From Janthinobacterium sp. B9-8 (lineage in GTDB: Bacteria; Pseudomonadota; Gammaproteobacteria; Burkholderiales; Chitinibacteraceae), in assembly GCF_000969645.2 (NCBI RefSeq), contig NZ_CP014222.1, forward strand, positions 4,281,740 to 4,345,739: 64,000 nucleotides of DNA, given 5' to 3'. Below, piece after piece: positions 46,001 to 54,080 of this stretch (positions within the stretch are counted from its first letter, which is position 1; the number at the start of each line of letters is the position of its first letter). The notes below the pieces were generated by a model. That model was not told where the DNA came from. It ran no database searches and was given only the letters and a program-made list of their open reading frames with translations. The position numbers and the translations under genes are program-made.

Positions 46001-47411
46001 AGCGCTCAACATATGCTCTCAAAGTCTGGCTACGTTGAGAGGAAGAAAACGATTCTGGATCGGCAAAATCAAGCAGCACCTCAGGCTCTCGCAACAGAAC
46101 CTCATCGAAAACGCTTGAATTGCCTGCTGCGACCCAAGCCGAAACGGCTCGCATACTGGGTTTAATGACTTTGATGTTTTGCGGAGTTTGGGCAAACAAC
46201 AGCCGCTTAAGCGTCTTCATGGCCATCCCGCTGTTTAGCAATTTATTTAATTGCTGTGCCGCAAGAAATTCAATCACCGAGCGGTGGTGAAAACGAACCC
46301 TGCCGTAGTTGGCAATACCAAAAAGCGCTCGCTCCAGCAGTGTTCTGCGTTCTTTTTCATCCCAATCGGTAAGAATATCAGCAGGGTCGAGTGCACTATC
46401 AGCAGCTGGAATGACATCAGACTCTACACTGTGACGCAAGGTTAATTTACGCGATAAGACACAAGCTAGAGCTAATCTGGCTGCGCCATCTAATGCCTTT
46501 TCTGGCGACAGAGCCATGACTTCATGTCGATCAACATTTAAGCGTGGTTTCAGTTTGATGCGGATATTATTTTCCAGCTGTTTTCGATGCGCACGTATCT
46601 GCTGATGCTCCCGCCAGTCCTCACACAACTCGATCAGATCCAGTGGGCGATGAGTAAACTCTTCTGCATTTCGCAATCGAATTGCGCCCATCAATTCGTC
46701 TTGATTGGTGATGTTCCGCATGCGGATCATTTCGCTAATTTGCTCGCTAGACAAAGGCATCAAGCAAACGCTGCGCCAAATGGGTTCTTCACGCTCGGCT
46801 GCGGAGTTGTTGTTGAATTGCGTTGATTTGGTAATTTCCTCCGCAAAAGCTTGTCCAGTTGGCACTTCACGTTCTTGCTGCGCTTCTGGAAAAGGAAGGT
46901 ATTGCTTAAATTTTTCGCGATCAAATGGAACTGGGCGCGTCGTGATAATGATGCGGACAAGCCCCAGCAGTCCTTTGAGCTCCCTCTCCAAACGAACTAG
47001 GGCTTTTCTAAACGAATTTTGGGTAAGCTGAAGTTCATCAAAAGAATCTAAGAAAAAAGTCGCAACGCCTGACCGCGACTCTTTCCATTGCTCAAATCGA
47101 GTTTCTTCTTCGGAGGGCAGAAGCTCACTCAAGCTACTGCTTGATGCCAAAACGGCTAGCTCAAGAAAAAAGGCGGCTTGCCCTTCATCCCAGAGGCGTT
47201 TTTGCTCTTGCTGACACTCGTAAGTTTTACCTGAACCCGCCTCTGCAATAATCAAGACTCGGCTTGAATTGAGTAACTGCGGCCAATCCAGCGCGTTATA
47301 GCCTGCCAAATGAGTAAAAGTTTGCGTTCTTTCTATGTCTTTCAGTGCGTCATCAGACAGTTCACAAAAAGTGCGTTTGATTCGTGAGTTTGGGCAAGAT
47401 GTGATTTGCAT
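43053..47411 (-). CDS. Large NACHT-type STAND NTPase with predicted C-terminal PD-(D/E)XK nuclease
   Basis: A ~1452-aa protein (1496 aa if the in-frame TTG at 47543 is used; neither start has a strong ribosome site; numbering below uses the long form). The NACHT core has Walker A AEAGSGKT (~100-107), Walker B with the NACHT-specific doublet FFLDSFDEL (~163-171) and sensor IIITTRP. A long alpha-helical, HEAT-like region (~450-1330), probably a ligand sensor, follows. The C-terminus carries TDIRLHI (D1379), VIELKLG (E1394, K1396) and QLVSKYM (Q1413), matching PD-(D/E)XK nucleases. Usually such effectors are N-terminal in bacterial STAND defence proteins. Follows a Schlafen-like gene. Confidence 0.82.
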   Translation of the reverse strand: MQITSCPNSRIKRTFCELSDDALKDIERTQTFTHLAGYNALDWPQLLNSSRVLIIAEAGSGKTYECQQEQKRLWDEGQAAFFLELAVLASSSSLSELLPSEEETRFEQWKESRSGVATFFLDSFDELQLTQNSFRKALVRLERELKGLLGLVRIIITTRPVPFDREKFKQYLPFPEAQQEREVPTGQAFAEEITKSTQFNNNSAAEREEPIWRSVCLMPLSSEQISEMIRMRNITNQDELMGAIRLRNAEEFTHRPLDLIELCEDWREHQQIRAHRKQLENNIRIKLKPRLNVDRHEVMALSPEKALDGAARLALACVLSRKLTLRHSVESDVIPAADSALDPADILTDWDEKERRTLLERALFGIANYGRVRFHHRSVIEFLAAQQLNKLLNSGMAMKTLKRLLFAQTPQNIKVIKPSMRAVSAWVAAGNSSVFDEVLLREPEVLLDFADPESFSSSQRSQTLRAYVERYQHGGWRGMHTASIQIQRFAHAELASLIRELWDVGIENMEVRELLVDVIGSGEINQCADLAYAAAINPTENQRVRRSGLETLGQLNDSCIFDVVANMQQYVEQWPEQLLKTAIVSFFPSHLSIEQLEFLLEHTSEKVNEVGLLGWQWPRLIADVVITPILLDGLRQKLSELILENAEFQPAWRFSTTRPHLLQALAACCVRQLVAGERSEALFKSVIVALRFSKNGYSSQKELINILKQELAALPNPYREIFFWADIAFTQGFERESTPWARMYRTCLDGPLQLNAEQDCGWVLEKLVEQCRPTSERLLLLELAMWLHRGPNTGREQYAEFIQTLIADQLELIEHLNSYIQTISNNPAREKWEKQEQKDNRQRQRKEVKVYASWLAFWKEVSSHPEKAFSTDRHETTALNLWKSARGDGDNKFAGWNRPFFEKHFKQDIVDRLRASMMVLWRKERPSLRGERLDEKRNITRYSWLMGLAGIYAEAEDPNWARTLSHDEALIASRYALIELNRLPAWLDDLAIVHPDALAATIGVELASELSESTVTHFHILQSLRSASQAIIQLFIPQMAKWLAALPPLEDGEDKYLVETRLSMVLNLLIAYGEDSQISLIEQQAKVRLEQGLNSEFASLWLPILLRQSPESGVRILIDGLEGRENDADAPGVRWIAALFGDRHQERLFELTEPNFAPELLLELLRLAYRYVKIDEDISHDSVYSPNQRDHAQSGRNYLLDAVLNLGGVEGWRIKAKLAADPLFFHFRDRALILAKEKAAKEMDEQIYETAQIVKLLKSYEIAPANNDEFFVLMCDRLDDLDDLLLRDDSPRELWAAIKEEKLMRRAIAHELSNSANGIYKVNQEEVTADEKETDIRLHIIKPNLESVIELKLGDERTGRDLRDTLEKQLVSKYMAPDNRRAGCLLVTVTRDRKWDHPETGVKLDIAGLRQMLEEEARRIESEKMWSLKLAVKVLDLRPRLPKENQALINSP

Positions 47412-47575
47412 TATGAGCGAGCGCGCCAACGGGTTTAGATGTATGTGTATAAAACAAGCCAAGTTTAACAACTGTTGTGGCTCAATGATTTCGGACCTCA
47501 ACTGAAGGGGTTGAGCTGCCTGCTTTCCGACCAAAAAGGTCAATTACTCAAACAATTCTACGTCTTTAGGTTGCG

Positions 47576-48742
47576 TCAACTAGCTAGTTCTGGGCGCGTT
47601 TGCGCTTTCATGAACTTCTGGAAGCCATCAAAGTCAACACTCAAAATCTCGCCCGCCGTTTCTAGAACACGTTCACTTTCGATTGGCGCTGTAAGTTCTG
47701 CTGCAAGGATACGGAAGCGAAGGCGCACCTTCCCCGGACCGCGTGGAATCAGCGCAAGCGAATCAGTCGAGCGGCCCTGTTCGCCAGGTAGAAGCGCCCC
47801 AAACCGAACGCTACAGAGAGGCATGATGCCGGAGTCGTCGACCTGCAACATAGATTCTCGCTGGAGCAGAGTACTCTGGAATTCCTGATGTAGGGGACTC
47901 CACTGGCTACGAGGTTTCTTGGGAAGTTTATCGCCTTCTTGCATCTCCACCTCTTGGCTATCGAGCGGATCCACCATGATCTCAAGCTTCACATTCGTCA
48001 GTTGCGTCTGCGAGTGGTTGCGCAGCACGAACTGCACGAGAATCAAGGCGCGACTGATGCGAATGTACTCGCCCATTTCGCGCAAAAAGCTGCGGTTGTC
48101 GTGCATAATTGATGATATACCAATGTCAAACGAACTACTTCTGGTGCGAGGCTTCTCGTAGTCAGGGAACAATTCTGTCAAATGCAGATAGTCGTGCGCA
48201 AACATATCAGGGAGATCCGCGTTGTCCGGCGTCTGCACCAATAGGTCCACTTTAATCTCAACATGGCTGGCGTCATCTGACGCCATAGCGATTACCTCGG
48301 TCGGTTCCGCCTCATCTGTGCTGCTGCCGCGTCTAACATAGACCACATTGCTTTTCAGCTTGCCATAGGCATTGCCAATGTAAAATGGACGCTTTTGCTT
48401 CGGAACCGAGATGAGTCCAACCGTTTTGCCCTCATAAAGATGTTCTTCATAGCGAAACGTCAGCTTCGGTTTGACCTTGCTATTCACGAACTGCTGGAGT
48501 TGGGCATCGTCGATCTGCTCGGTTATGCCAGTGACCTCCGCCGGATGCGGTCTCTGGTCTTTAAAACCGAGTACGATGTAGCCAGTCCCTTCACGCCAAG
48601 CGTTCGCCATAGCAAGAATGTCCTTAAGCACCTCCGACTTTGTTGTGTCGTTACCACCAATGAAGTGGTACTGCGCCTGCTTGAAATCAAGGTCATCGCT
48701 CTCGCTGCGGTAGCGCAGCTTATTCAGAATCTCGTCGCTCAC
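47576..48742 (-). CDS. Schlafen/AlbA_2-domain protein, first gene of the putative defence operon
   Basis: A 388-aa protein. The N-terminal AlbA_2 (Schlafen-like) domain (residues ~10-150) shows ESDDLDFKQAQYHF, LKDILAMANAWREGTGYIVLG, RPFYIGNAYGKLKSNVVYVRRG and the usual order of these motifs. Residues ~155-388 are beta-rich with no recognised family (EIKVDLLVQTP; RALILVQFVLRNHSQTQLTN). The acidic motif E-x-D plus FK could be a nuclease site, as in Schlafen, but this is uncertain. GTG start at 48742 with GAGGAG 7 nt upstream. The NACHT gene follows 32-164 bp downstream on the same strand. Confidence 0.82.
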   Translation of the reverse strand: MSDEILNKLRYRSESDDLDFKQAQYHFIGGNDTTKSEVLKDILAMANAWREGTGYIVLGFKDQRPHPAEVTGITEQIDDAQLQQFVNSKVKPKLTFRYEEHLYEGKTVGLISVPKQKRPFYIGNAYGKLKSNVVYVRRGSSTDEAEPTEVIAMASDDASHVEIKVDLLVQTPDNADLPDMFAHDYLHLTELFPDYEKPRTRSSSFDIGISSIMHDNRSFLREMGEYIRISRALILVQFVLRNHSQTQLTNVKLEIMVDPLDSQEVEMQEGDKLPKKPRSQWSPLHQEFQSTLLQRESMLQVDDSGIMPLCSVRFGALLPGEQGRSTDSLALIPRGPGKVRLRFRILAAELTAPIESERVLETAGEILSVDFDGFQKFMKAQTRPELAS

Positions 48743-49348
48743 GTTCCAACTCCTCTTACATGTAGGCGAAGTTTACATTGGCTTGCAAGATCAAGCCGAC
48801 TAACTGATCTAAAGCTGTCGGTGCAGCGCAATTTTGACCCGGTTGTTGAGTGAAAGTGACCAGCTCCCCCTAGGGTGTGCCAAGCAGAAATAGAAGAGCT
48901 GCAGCTCTACCATCCATCCCCGTAGTTTCGATCTGTTAGCGCGAATGACTGCTAAGGCCGCGGAGCTGAAGCTGAGCATAGCTAACGGAGCGGCAGCTTT
49001 ACTTTCGAAACCCGCCACTCATGTTGTCGACGAACCAGCGTCGGCAACGGGGTGGGTACTGCCACTCAAGTCCTCTGGATAAAAACGTAAGTTAAGGTGG
49101 CGACTTCCGATAAGAACGGGTGGATAAATTAATAATAATTCCCACTTGTTGTCTGACAATAAACAACCAACTAGCAATATTTGCACGACAACAAAATCAG
49201 CACGGACAACAAACTCAACAACAAACTAAGAAGCCCAGTATTAATGCGGGTTAGAGAAGGTAAAAACAGGCAGTTTGTTGTGTTTGTTGTGTTTGTTGTG
49301 CTTTTCCCGCATTTAGATAATTTATAGGGTCATCCTGTTTGTGCTTAC
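48743..49348. other. Noncoding region between the defence operon and the replication genes
   Basis: About 600 bp. The right part holds iteron-like element B. The left part (48800-49090) has the appearance of a decayed repeat or gene fragment; the 69-aa frame at 48809-49018 is not convincing. The promoter of the Schlafen/NACHT operon should lie just right of 48760. Confidence 0.45.
49188..49304. repeat. Iteron-like element B with three tandem TTTGTTGTG
   Basis: Three perfect tandem nonamers TTTGTTGTG (49274-49300) face, on the other side of a 47-bp spacer containing AATGCGGG, three ACAACAAA-type units (49188-49226) in the opposite orientation. It lies directly 3' of the DUF927 helicase gene. 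Iterons next to a P4-like replication gene are expected of an origin or of the crr site. A related inverted element lies at 42461-42545. Confidence 0.65.
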
Positions 49349-51118
49349 TCACCCTTGGCACGGTCTAAGCGTCATTTTGTATACCGTGCCTAAACCGCTT
49401 CCGATGGTTGTTGTCCACTGGTTGCGTCCATCGGGTCTATTCAGGATTCCAACACGATGTAATACCTCGCGTGCCTTCTTGATTTCATAGCCCTGTGTCG
49501 CTTCTTTAAACCCTGCACTGTTTAAGTAAAACTCTGTTATGCCATCGACCATAATTCGACGATAGCCAGCTAAGTTATGAATGCCTGTTTCGTTACCACT
49601 TAGGGGAAGTAGGGCAAATCGGCTTAGCTGATGCGATTCTAGGAAGTTTTCAACCTGTTCAATCAGCCGCTCATCATCGCGGCTTGATAGTCCAAAATCG
49701 GCAAGCCACCTTTGCCAGATGGTGCGTACAGCTTGATAGGATTCTTCTGCCTCCCAGCCAGTGAGCTTTGCCTCCCCCGCCATAACTAGAGAGGCGGCTA
49801 GAATGCCCCATTTGCGCGTGGCGCGTTTAACCGGCGCTGCTGCATGGTCTGGTAGCTCTGCCAGCATTCGGTCTTGGCAAGCCTTTACATGGCCGCCTGC
49901 ACTGCTCTTGTTGGCGATTAACCATGCCACAAAGTCGCGCCCTACGCTCCCGTAGTGGCTCCGTGCTGCATCTGTTACCGCGATAGAAAATGTACCGCCG
50001 TCTTTATATTGGTGAATACAGTCAAAAGAGCGGTATTTGCCCCCGTCTGCCGGTATATCCAGCATTCGAATTTCTTGTCCGCCCCTTACCGCCTGCCCGC
50101 CTTCATTGAGAAATTGAGCCATAGGTATTTCGCCGGTAGAGATGAGTGTCATCAACCATGTACGCTTTGCTCGATTCCCGCCTTCTTTGCGACCTTGTGT
50201 ACGAGAAACGCCATTGAGCATGGTGTAAATGATGCTGCCCATCTTGCGAGCATCACCCGCCCCAATTTCATCTAGATAGAGCATCATGCTATTAGCAAAT
50301 TCAGCCGAATTAGTCAGGCCTACCCCTGTACCATCCCAGCTCTGCATCAGCTTGGATGGGTTGCCCCAAATGGAGGCTGCCACATCAGCGCATGTACTCT
50401 TGCCGCTGGATGTTTCTGTATGGAGATGCAAACCAATACCATCACGCGCTCCGATCAGCTCTAACACTGCACCGGCCAGCGAGCACGCTACGGCAGTCAT
50501 GGGGAGCGGATTGTTTTGAGCCAGCACGCCCACGTTATTACGCCAATCTGCGGATGTGCCTCGCTGGGCAAAGGCAGGGCGGTGGGTTGCCGACGCAGGA
50601 TAAAAAATCTTACTTTTAGGTGTGCCGATCACTTCCCCTGTTGGCAAGACAAACGCGTCACATTTCCAGCCTGATTGATTGGCAATCACATAATGGGCCT
50701 TACTTCCTTCTCGCTGTAGATAGTCTGCCAGCATTTCACGGGCCATGCGCCCAGAAGCTACCGCCAGCCCTTTACTATTCAGTAGTCCCCAGCCCTCACG
50801 CTCGCCAATGGCTGCTGCGGGTAGTGCAAGCGTTTGTTTTTGTTGGGTGAGCGAGTCATACCAGCTTAGCAAGCGGGAGTGATCTCCGTAATCATCAATC
50901 CCTTGCCCGATGACTTCTACGTCTTTGCACAGACGTAGAGGTGGCACGTGCTGTTTGCCATTGTCTTTATCAACCTTTACGCCGATGTAGACCAAATCAC
51001 CAGCGATTGAATCGTAATAGGAGGCCACTTCGCCCATGGTTTCAGCCTTAGATTTTGGCGTGAAATAGTCGATGTTATCGGGGCTAGCAATTTCAATTAA
51101 TTTAGATTCATTTTTCAT
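49349..51118 (-). CDS. DUF927 domain P4-like replication helicase
   Basis: A 589-aa protein. DUF927 spans residues ~60-330 (SRLLSWYDSLTQQKQTLALP; REMLADYLQREGS; ANQSGWKCDAFVLPTGEVIG), with Walker A TETSSGKST (~235-242) and Walker B MMLYLDEIGAGDAR. In P4-like elements this ATPase works with the primase as the split equivalent of the P4 alpha protein and recognises the origin. It overlaps the previous small gene by 11 nt and is last in the leftward replication operon, next to iteron element B. Confidence 0.9.
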   Translation of the reverse strand: MKNESKLIEIASPDNIDYFTPKSKAETMGEVASYYDSIAGDLVYIGVKVDKDNGKQHVPPLRLCKDVEVIGQGIDDYGDHSRLLSWYDSLTQQKQTLALPAAAIGEREGWGLLNSKGLAVASGRMAREMLADYLQREGSKAHYVIANQSGWKCDAFVLPTGEVIGTPKSKIFYPASATHRPAFAQRGTSADWRNNVGVLAQNNPLPMTAVACSLAGAVLELIGARDGIGLHLHTETSSGKSTCADVAASIWGNPSKLMQSWDGTGVGLTNSAEFANSMMLYLDEIGAGDARKMGSIIYTMLNGVSRTQGRKEGGNRAKRTWLMTLISTGEIPMAQFLNEGGQAVRGGQEIRMLDIPADGGKYRSFDCIHQYKDGGTFSIAVTDAARSHYGSVGRDFVAWLIANKSSAGGHVKACQDRMLAELPDHAAAPVKRATRKWGILAASLVMAGEAKLTGWEAEESYQAVRTIWQRWLADFGLSSRDDERLIEQVENFLESHQLSRFALLPLSGNETGIHNLAGYRRIMVDGITEFYLNSAGFKEATQGYEIKKAREVLHRVGILNRPDGRNQWTTTIGSGLGTVYKMTLRPCQG

Positions 51119-51398
51119 GTTTGGCCCCTTTACCTATGACCTTACTTGCGGCCTGCAATTCATTTCTTGTCATTGGTTCCAATCGGCCCGTGTTTGTTTC
51201 CGTGCTTAAGTAAAGCGCGGTAACCACTGCGGCCATTTTGTAACGATCATCTTCTGAAAAAGCATCAAAGTATTGCCCTAATAAGCCCTCTGCCACTTGC
51301 GCCGTGGTTGAGTAATTAAGCGAACCGCCTGACTTTGCTAATAGCTCAAAGGTTGCTGCTACAAAGTGCTGTGCTTGTTGTTCGTTTTGCTTATTCAT
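51108..51398 (-). CDS. Small protein between primase and helicase
   Basis: A 96-aa protein, unrecognised. It reads NEQQAQHFVAATFELLAKSG, then YKMAAVVTALYLSTETNTGR; mostly helical and mildly acidic, with no motifs. It starts on the last base of the primase stop region (51398) and overlaps the helicase start by 11 nt, so the three are tightly coupled. Its position suggests an accessory replication factor. Confidence 0.65.
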   Translation of the reverse strand: MNKQNEQQAQHFVAATFELLAKSGGSLNYSTTAQVAEGLLGQYFDAFSEDDRYKMAAVVTALYLSTETNTGRLEPMTRNELQAASKVIGKGAKHEK

Positions 51399-52504
51399 TA
51401 TGCTTTTCCCTTGTTCAATTCATCATTCAGTACGTCTAGCCAGTCCATGCCCGCTGCGGGAGGCAACATCAGCTTGACCTTGCGGCCCTCTTTAATCATT
51501 CGTTCAGCGAGGGTTAGTGCGGCTTCTTTGCCCGCATTGCGGCCATTGCTATCGGGGGGATCGTCGTCCCCGTAAATCAGCACTTCACGGACCTGATCGG
51601 GTAGCACCACTTTTTTAAGCCCTCCGGCAGAGATGCAAGCCCATACCGGCAAGCCCGTCATACGATGCACGGCGAGGGCGGTTTCTATGCCTTCGGCCAA
51701 TGCGAGGCGGCCATCGGCACCAATGGGGAATAAGCGACAAGCCGCGCCGCTGATGGCCCCGTCGTGGACTGATTGCAGCTTTTTGCATGGTGGGGTTACA
51801 CCATTAATCGCGGCTATATCGGCCTTGTGACCTGCTTGGCTGAGGTAGATACGATGCACGCCAGCGAGTGATCCATCGGGCTTTTGGATATGCACCAATA
51901 AGACAGGGAATACGCCGAGCTTGATGTACTTGGTTCTATCGTTGCTGTGCCAATAGTCCAAAGTCTTGGCGAAGCGCAGCACACTATGACTAGGCCAATA
52001 GTCGGCAACTAAATCACGGGAAATAAGGTATTTGCCCGCCGCATTGCAGGCTCTAACGTGTTGTGCGCTATTCCAAAGCTTTTGCACCTTGGCGGTGTTG
52101 TCGATAAGCGGGCTGGCCGGTGGCAATACGGGTAAAGGAGGAGAAGCCAAGCTTGGCCCGTCCTCGCTTACCCCCAGTACTTTAGCCACGGCCCTCACTG
52201 CATCGGGAAAACTTAGACCGTACAGGTGCATCACCAGCGTAAAGCCATCGCCGCCTTGCTTATCCATGCCACGGCAGGCAAAGCGGCCATAATCTGCACC
52301 GTTACCGCGTAACGTAAACTGGAAACGATCCACGCCCCCACAAGCGGGGCAAGCATGGTTGCGACCATCTAGCAGCCTTGGATCAATGCCCATGTGGGTG
52401 AGAATGGAAGGCCAATTCCCATTGGCCGTCTGCTTCACATCTTGGCTTAGTGATCGCTTATTTTGGGCGTAGCAGTGCCCTGACTCATTGAATGAGTTTT
52501 TCAT
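51398..52504 (-). CDS. P4-type DNA primase with zinc finger and Toprim domain
   Basis: A 368-aa primase. The N-terminal zinc-binding domain CPACGGVDRFQF (C52, C55) with a third cysteine at FACRGM (~77) matches the P4 alpha primase-type finger. The C-terminal Toprim domain has LAEGIETALAVHRMTGLPVW and EVLIYGDDDPPDSNG with the metal-binding acidic cluster. It lacks the helicase part, which is the separate DUF927 gene downstream. It lies in the leftward replication operon behind the Ash-like gene. Confidence 0.88.
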   Translation of the reverse strand: MKNSFNESGHCYAQNKRSLSQDVKQTANGNWPSILTHMGIDPRLLDGRNHACPACGGVDRFQFTLRGNGADYGRFACRGMDKQGGDGFTLVMHLYGLSFPDAVRAVAKVLGVSEDGPSLASPPLPVLPPASPLIDNTAKVQKLWNSAQHVRACNAAGKYLISRDLVADYWPSHSVLRFAKTLDYWHSNDRTKYIKLGVFPVLLVHIQKPDGSLAGVHRIYLSQAGHKADIAAINGVTPPCKKLQSVHDGAISGAACRLFPIGADGRLALAEGIETALAVHRMTGLPVWACISAGGLKKVVLPDQVREVLIYGDDDPPDSNGRNAGKEAALTLAERMIKEGRKVKLMLPPAAGMDWLDVLNDELNKGKA

Positions 52505-52517
52505 GAAATGGCCCTGC

Positions 52518-52646
52518 TTATTTTAGGAAGGGGGTGGAGCTAAAGTCGCGCATTGAAGAGGGGGCAATATTGGATATGCCCTTTATATCAAGGCTATCGT
52601 CTTGCGTTGTGGCAGGCAGAGAAACAAAGAATGGTTTAGTTGTCAT
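52518..52646 (-). CDS. Small ORF between Ash-like and primase genes
   Basis: A 42-codon frame starting MTTKPFFVSLPATTQDDSLD, whose ATG overlaps the end of the Ash-like gene (11 nt) and whose stop lies 13 bp before the primase start. The tight packing favours translation; there is no recognisable domain. It is too short for firm support. Confidence 0.4.
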   Translation of the reverse strand: MTTKPFFVSLPATTQDDSLDIKGISNIAPSSMRDFSSTPFLK

Positions 52647-53085
52647 TCTGAGTGCCTCCAATAACTTGAATTAATCCAAGGGTAATGAGGGCCAAAGCGA
52701 TAACAGCAAGCGATGCTTGGCTATAAATAGTAAGCACAACAATCGAAAATGAAACATGGGAAAGTAAGACGCGGCAGAGCTTTGGCATGGTGGATGCACC
52801 TATTTCAAGGGAGTTCAATTCCCACCTTTCGACGCCAATCGAAGGAGGTAGGAACGTGGCAGAGTTGGCGTATCGGCGAAATAGTAAACCGACGCTACCG
52901 AGGTAGCCCCCACCACGCCCCACCATTGAAGGTGCAACTGTAGTGTGAACGGACGTAAAAAAGCCGCTAGGTAGCGGTTTGTCCGCTATTTCATTCGAGA
53001 CGCCAATCTCGTCTGCATGATTGAATGCAGCAAGGCCAATATATCGCTGTGTGTGGCACGGGTCAAGCTTTAAGGTATCGCTCAT
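52636..53085 (-). CDS. P4 Ash-like protein
   Basis: A 149-aa protein. The segment FFTSVHTTVAPSMVGRGGGY (about residues 42-61) is the hallmark of the Ash family encoded by P4-like satellites and lambdoid prophages; its function is poorly known. The N-terminus SDTLKLDPCHTQRYIG is variable, and the C-terminus (~105-145) forms a hydrophobic membrane-like segment (FSIVVLTIYSQASLAVIALA). The start overlaps the stop of the Rha-like gene. Confidence 0.7.
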   Translation of the reverse strand: MSDTLKLDPCHTQRYIGLAAFNHADEIGVSNEIADKPLPSGFFTSVHTTVAPSMVGRGGGYLGSVGLLFRRYANSATFLPPSIGVERWELNSLEIGASTMPKLCRVLLSHVSFSIVVLTIYSQASLAVIALALITLGLIQVIGGTQNDN

Positions 53086-53798
53086 GCGGCTACCTGCTCA
53101 ATAGAAAGTGCGTAACATTTCCGCCATACATTGGCGTGATACGCCTTCACCGTTCCATAGTTTGCGTCGAATACATCAATCGGAGGTATTTCCAGCTTGA
53201 TAGCCGTAGCTTTTAGCAAGCGCCAGTTAAAAGATTGCCCGTGATGTAGCAACACCATGCGTTTGACGGTGGCGTATTTTTTGGATTGATCTAGTTCGAT
53301 CCCTAACTGGTTTGCACGCTTTACCGCTTGGCTGGCCGTGTTCATTGCAGTCGCTTCTCGCCGCGTGCCAATCTCCGCCTTGGTGGCAACGGCCTGATTT
53401 ACTAATAGCAAAGCGGTCGCTTTCTCTCGCTCTGATTCAAGCAAGGCTGCCAGTGCCCCAATATAGTTACACGGTAACGCAGGGGGTTGCTGTAATTCCA
53501 GCTCAGTCATACGGTCAAATACTTTCGCCTGCAATGCATAGCTGTAGCTCATTGCCATTAAGCAGGCTTCACGTTTAGGGAAGTAATAGACCTTTTGTTC
53601 TTGCTCTCCACCTTTGCCATTAATGTATTTATTAGCTCCAATGAATTTTGGAGCTAATAATTCCCCCAGCACCTTCGGTACTTTGTCCATAAAGCTATCG
53701 TGTCGTAATTCAGCCTCACCCTCGTTGCGGCTGGCGTTGATAAACGATACTAGCTCAATGCTGTTCATGGTTGGAGTGGTCGTAATTAAGGCGCTCAT
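53082..53798 (-). CDS. Rha-like phage regulatory protein
   Basis: A 238-aa protein starting at the ATG at 53798, whose TGA/ATG overlaps the alpA stop. The N-terminal half reads NSIELVSFINASRNEGEAEL, RHDSFMDKVPKVLGELL, QKVYYFPKREACLMAMSYSY and AKVFDRMTELE, which fits the Rha/antirepressor group of phage regulatory proteins. The C-terminal half is helical (AVKRANQLGIELDQSKKYAT) and ends in a possible DNA-binding part. It probably regulates the element's lysogeny-type switch. An upstream in-frame extension is rejected. Confidence 0.7.
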   Translation of the reverse strand: MSALITTTPTMNSIELVSFINASRNEGEAELRHDSFMDKVPKVLGELLAPKFIGANKYINGKGGEQEQKVYYFPKREACLMAMSYSYALQAKVFDRMTELELQQPPALPCNYIGALAALLESEREKATALLLVNQAVATKAEIGTRREATAMNTASQAVKRANQLGIELDQSKKYATVKRMVLLHHGQSFNWRLLKATAIKLEIPPIDVFDANYGTVKAYHANVWRKCYALSIEQVAA

Positions 53799-54028
53799 GC
53801 CTGCGCCCCTTGTGCAGCCAGCCATTGCCGTACATCTTCTGCACGCCAAGCAGTCACGCGTTCAGATAGCTTAATCGGGCTTGGGAAAGACCCCGCCTTG
53901 CATCTTCGCCACAGAGTAGTCGCAGAGAAAGGTACACAAGCGAGTACAGAAGGTTGCCGAACAAAGCCACTTGCTGGCAATGTGCCATAGGTGGATTGAG
54001 AAATTTGAGAGTTGATACGCTGTGACAT
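53795..54028 (-). CDS. alpA: AlpA family regulator / excisionase
   Basis: A 77-aa winged helix-turn-helix protein. SGFVRQPSVLACVPFSATTL, then WRRCKAGSFPSPIKLSERVT and AWRAEDVRQWLA are the full AlpA motif set (the MerR-like recognition helix plus wing). In P4-like islands it activates or helps integrase in excision. The ATG at 54028 is chosen over the in-frame TTG at 54076. It is first in the replication operon and separated from the leftward integrase by a terminator. Confidence 0.9.
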   Translation of the reverse strand: MSQRINSQISQSTYGTLPASGFVRQPSVLACVPFSATTLWRRCKAGSFPSPIKLSERVTAWRAEDVRQWLAAQGAQA

Positions 54029-54080
54029 GCTGTGCTTCTTACTGGTTTGAAGCGGCCATATTGGAACAACAATCAAAACA

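Noticed and set aside
48809..49018. 69-codon ORF upstream of the defence operon
   Set aside because: No domain, no clear ribosome site, and it overlaps repeat-like sequence.
49188..49304. CRISPR-like array
   Set aside because: The units are 9-bp tandem or inverted nonamers without spacers of constant length and there are no cas genes; an iteron array fits better.
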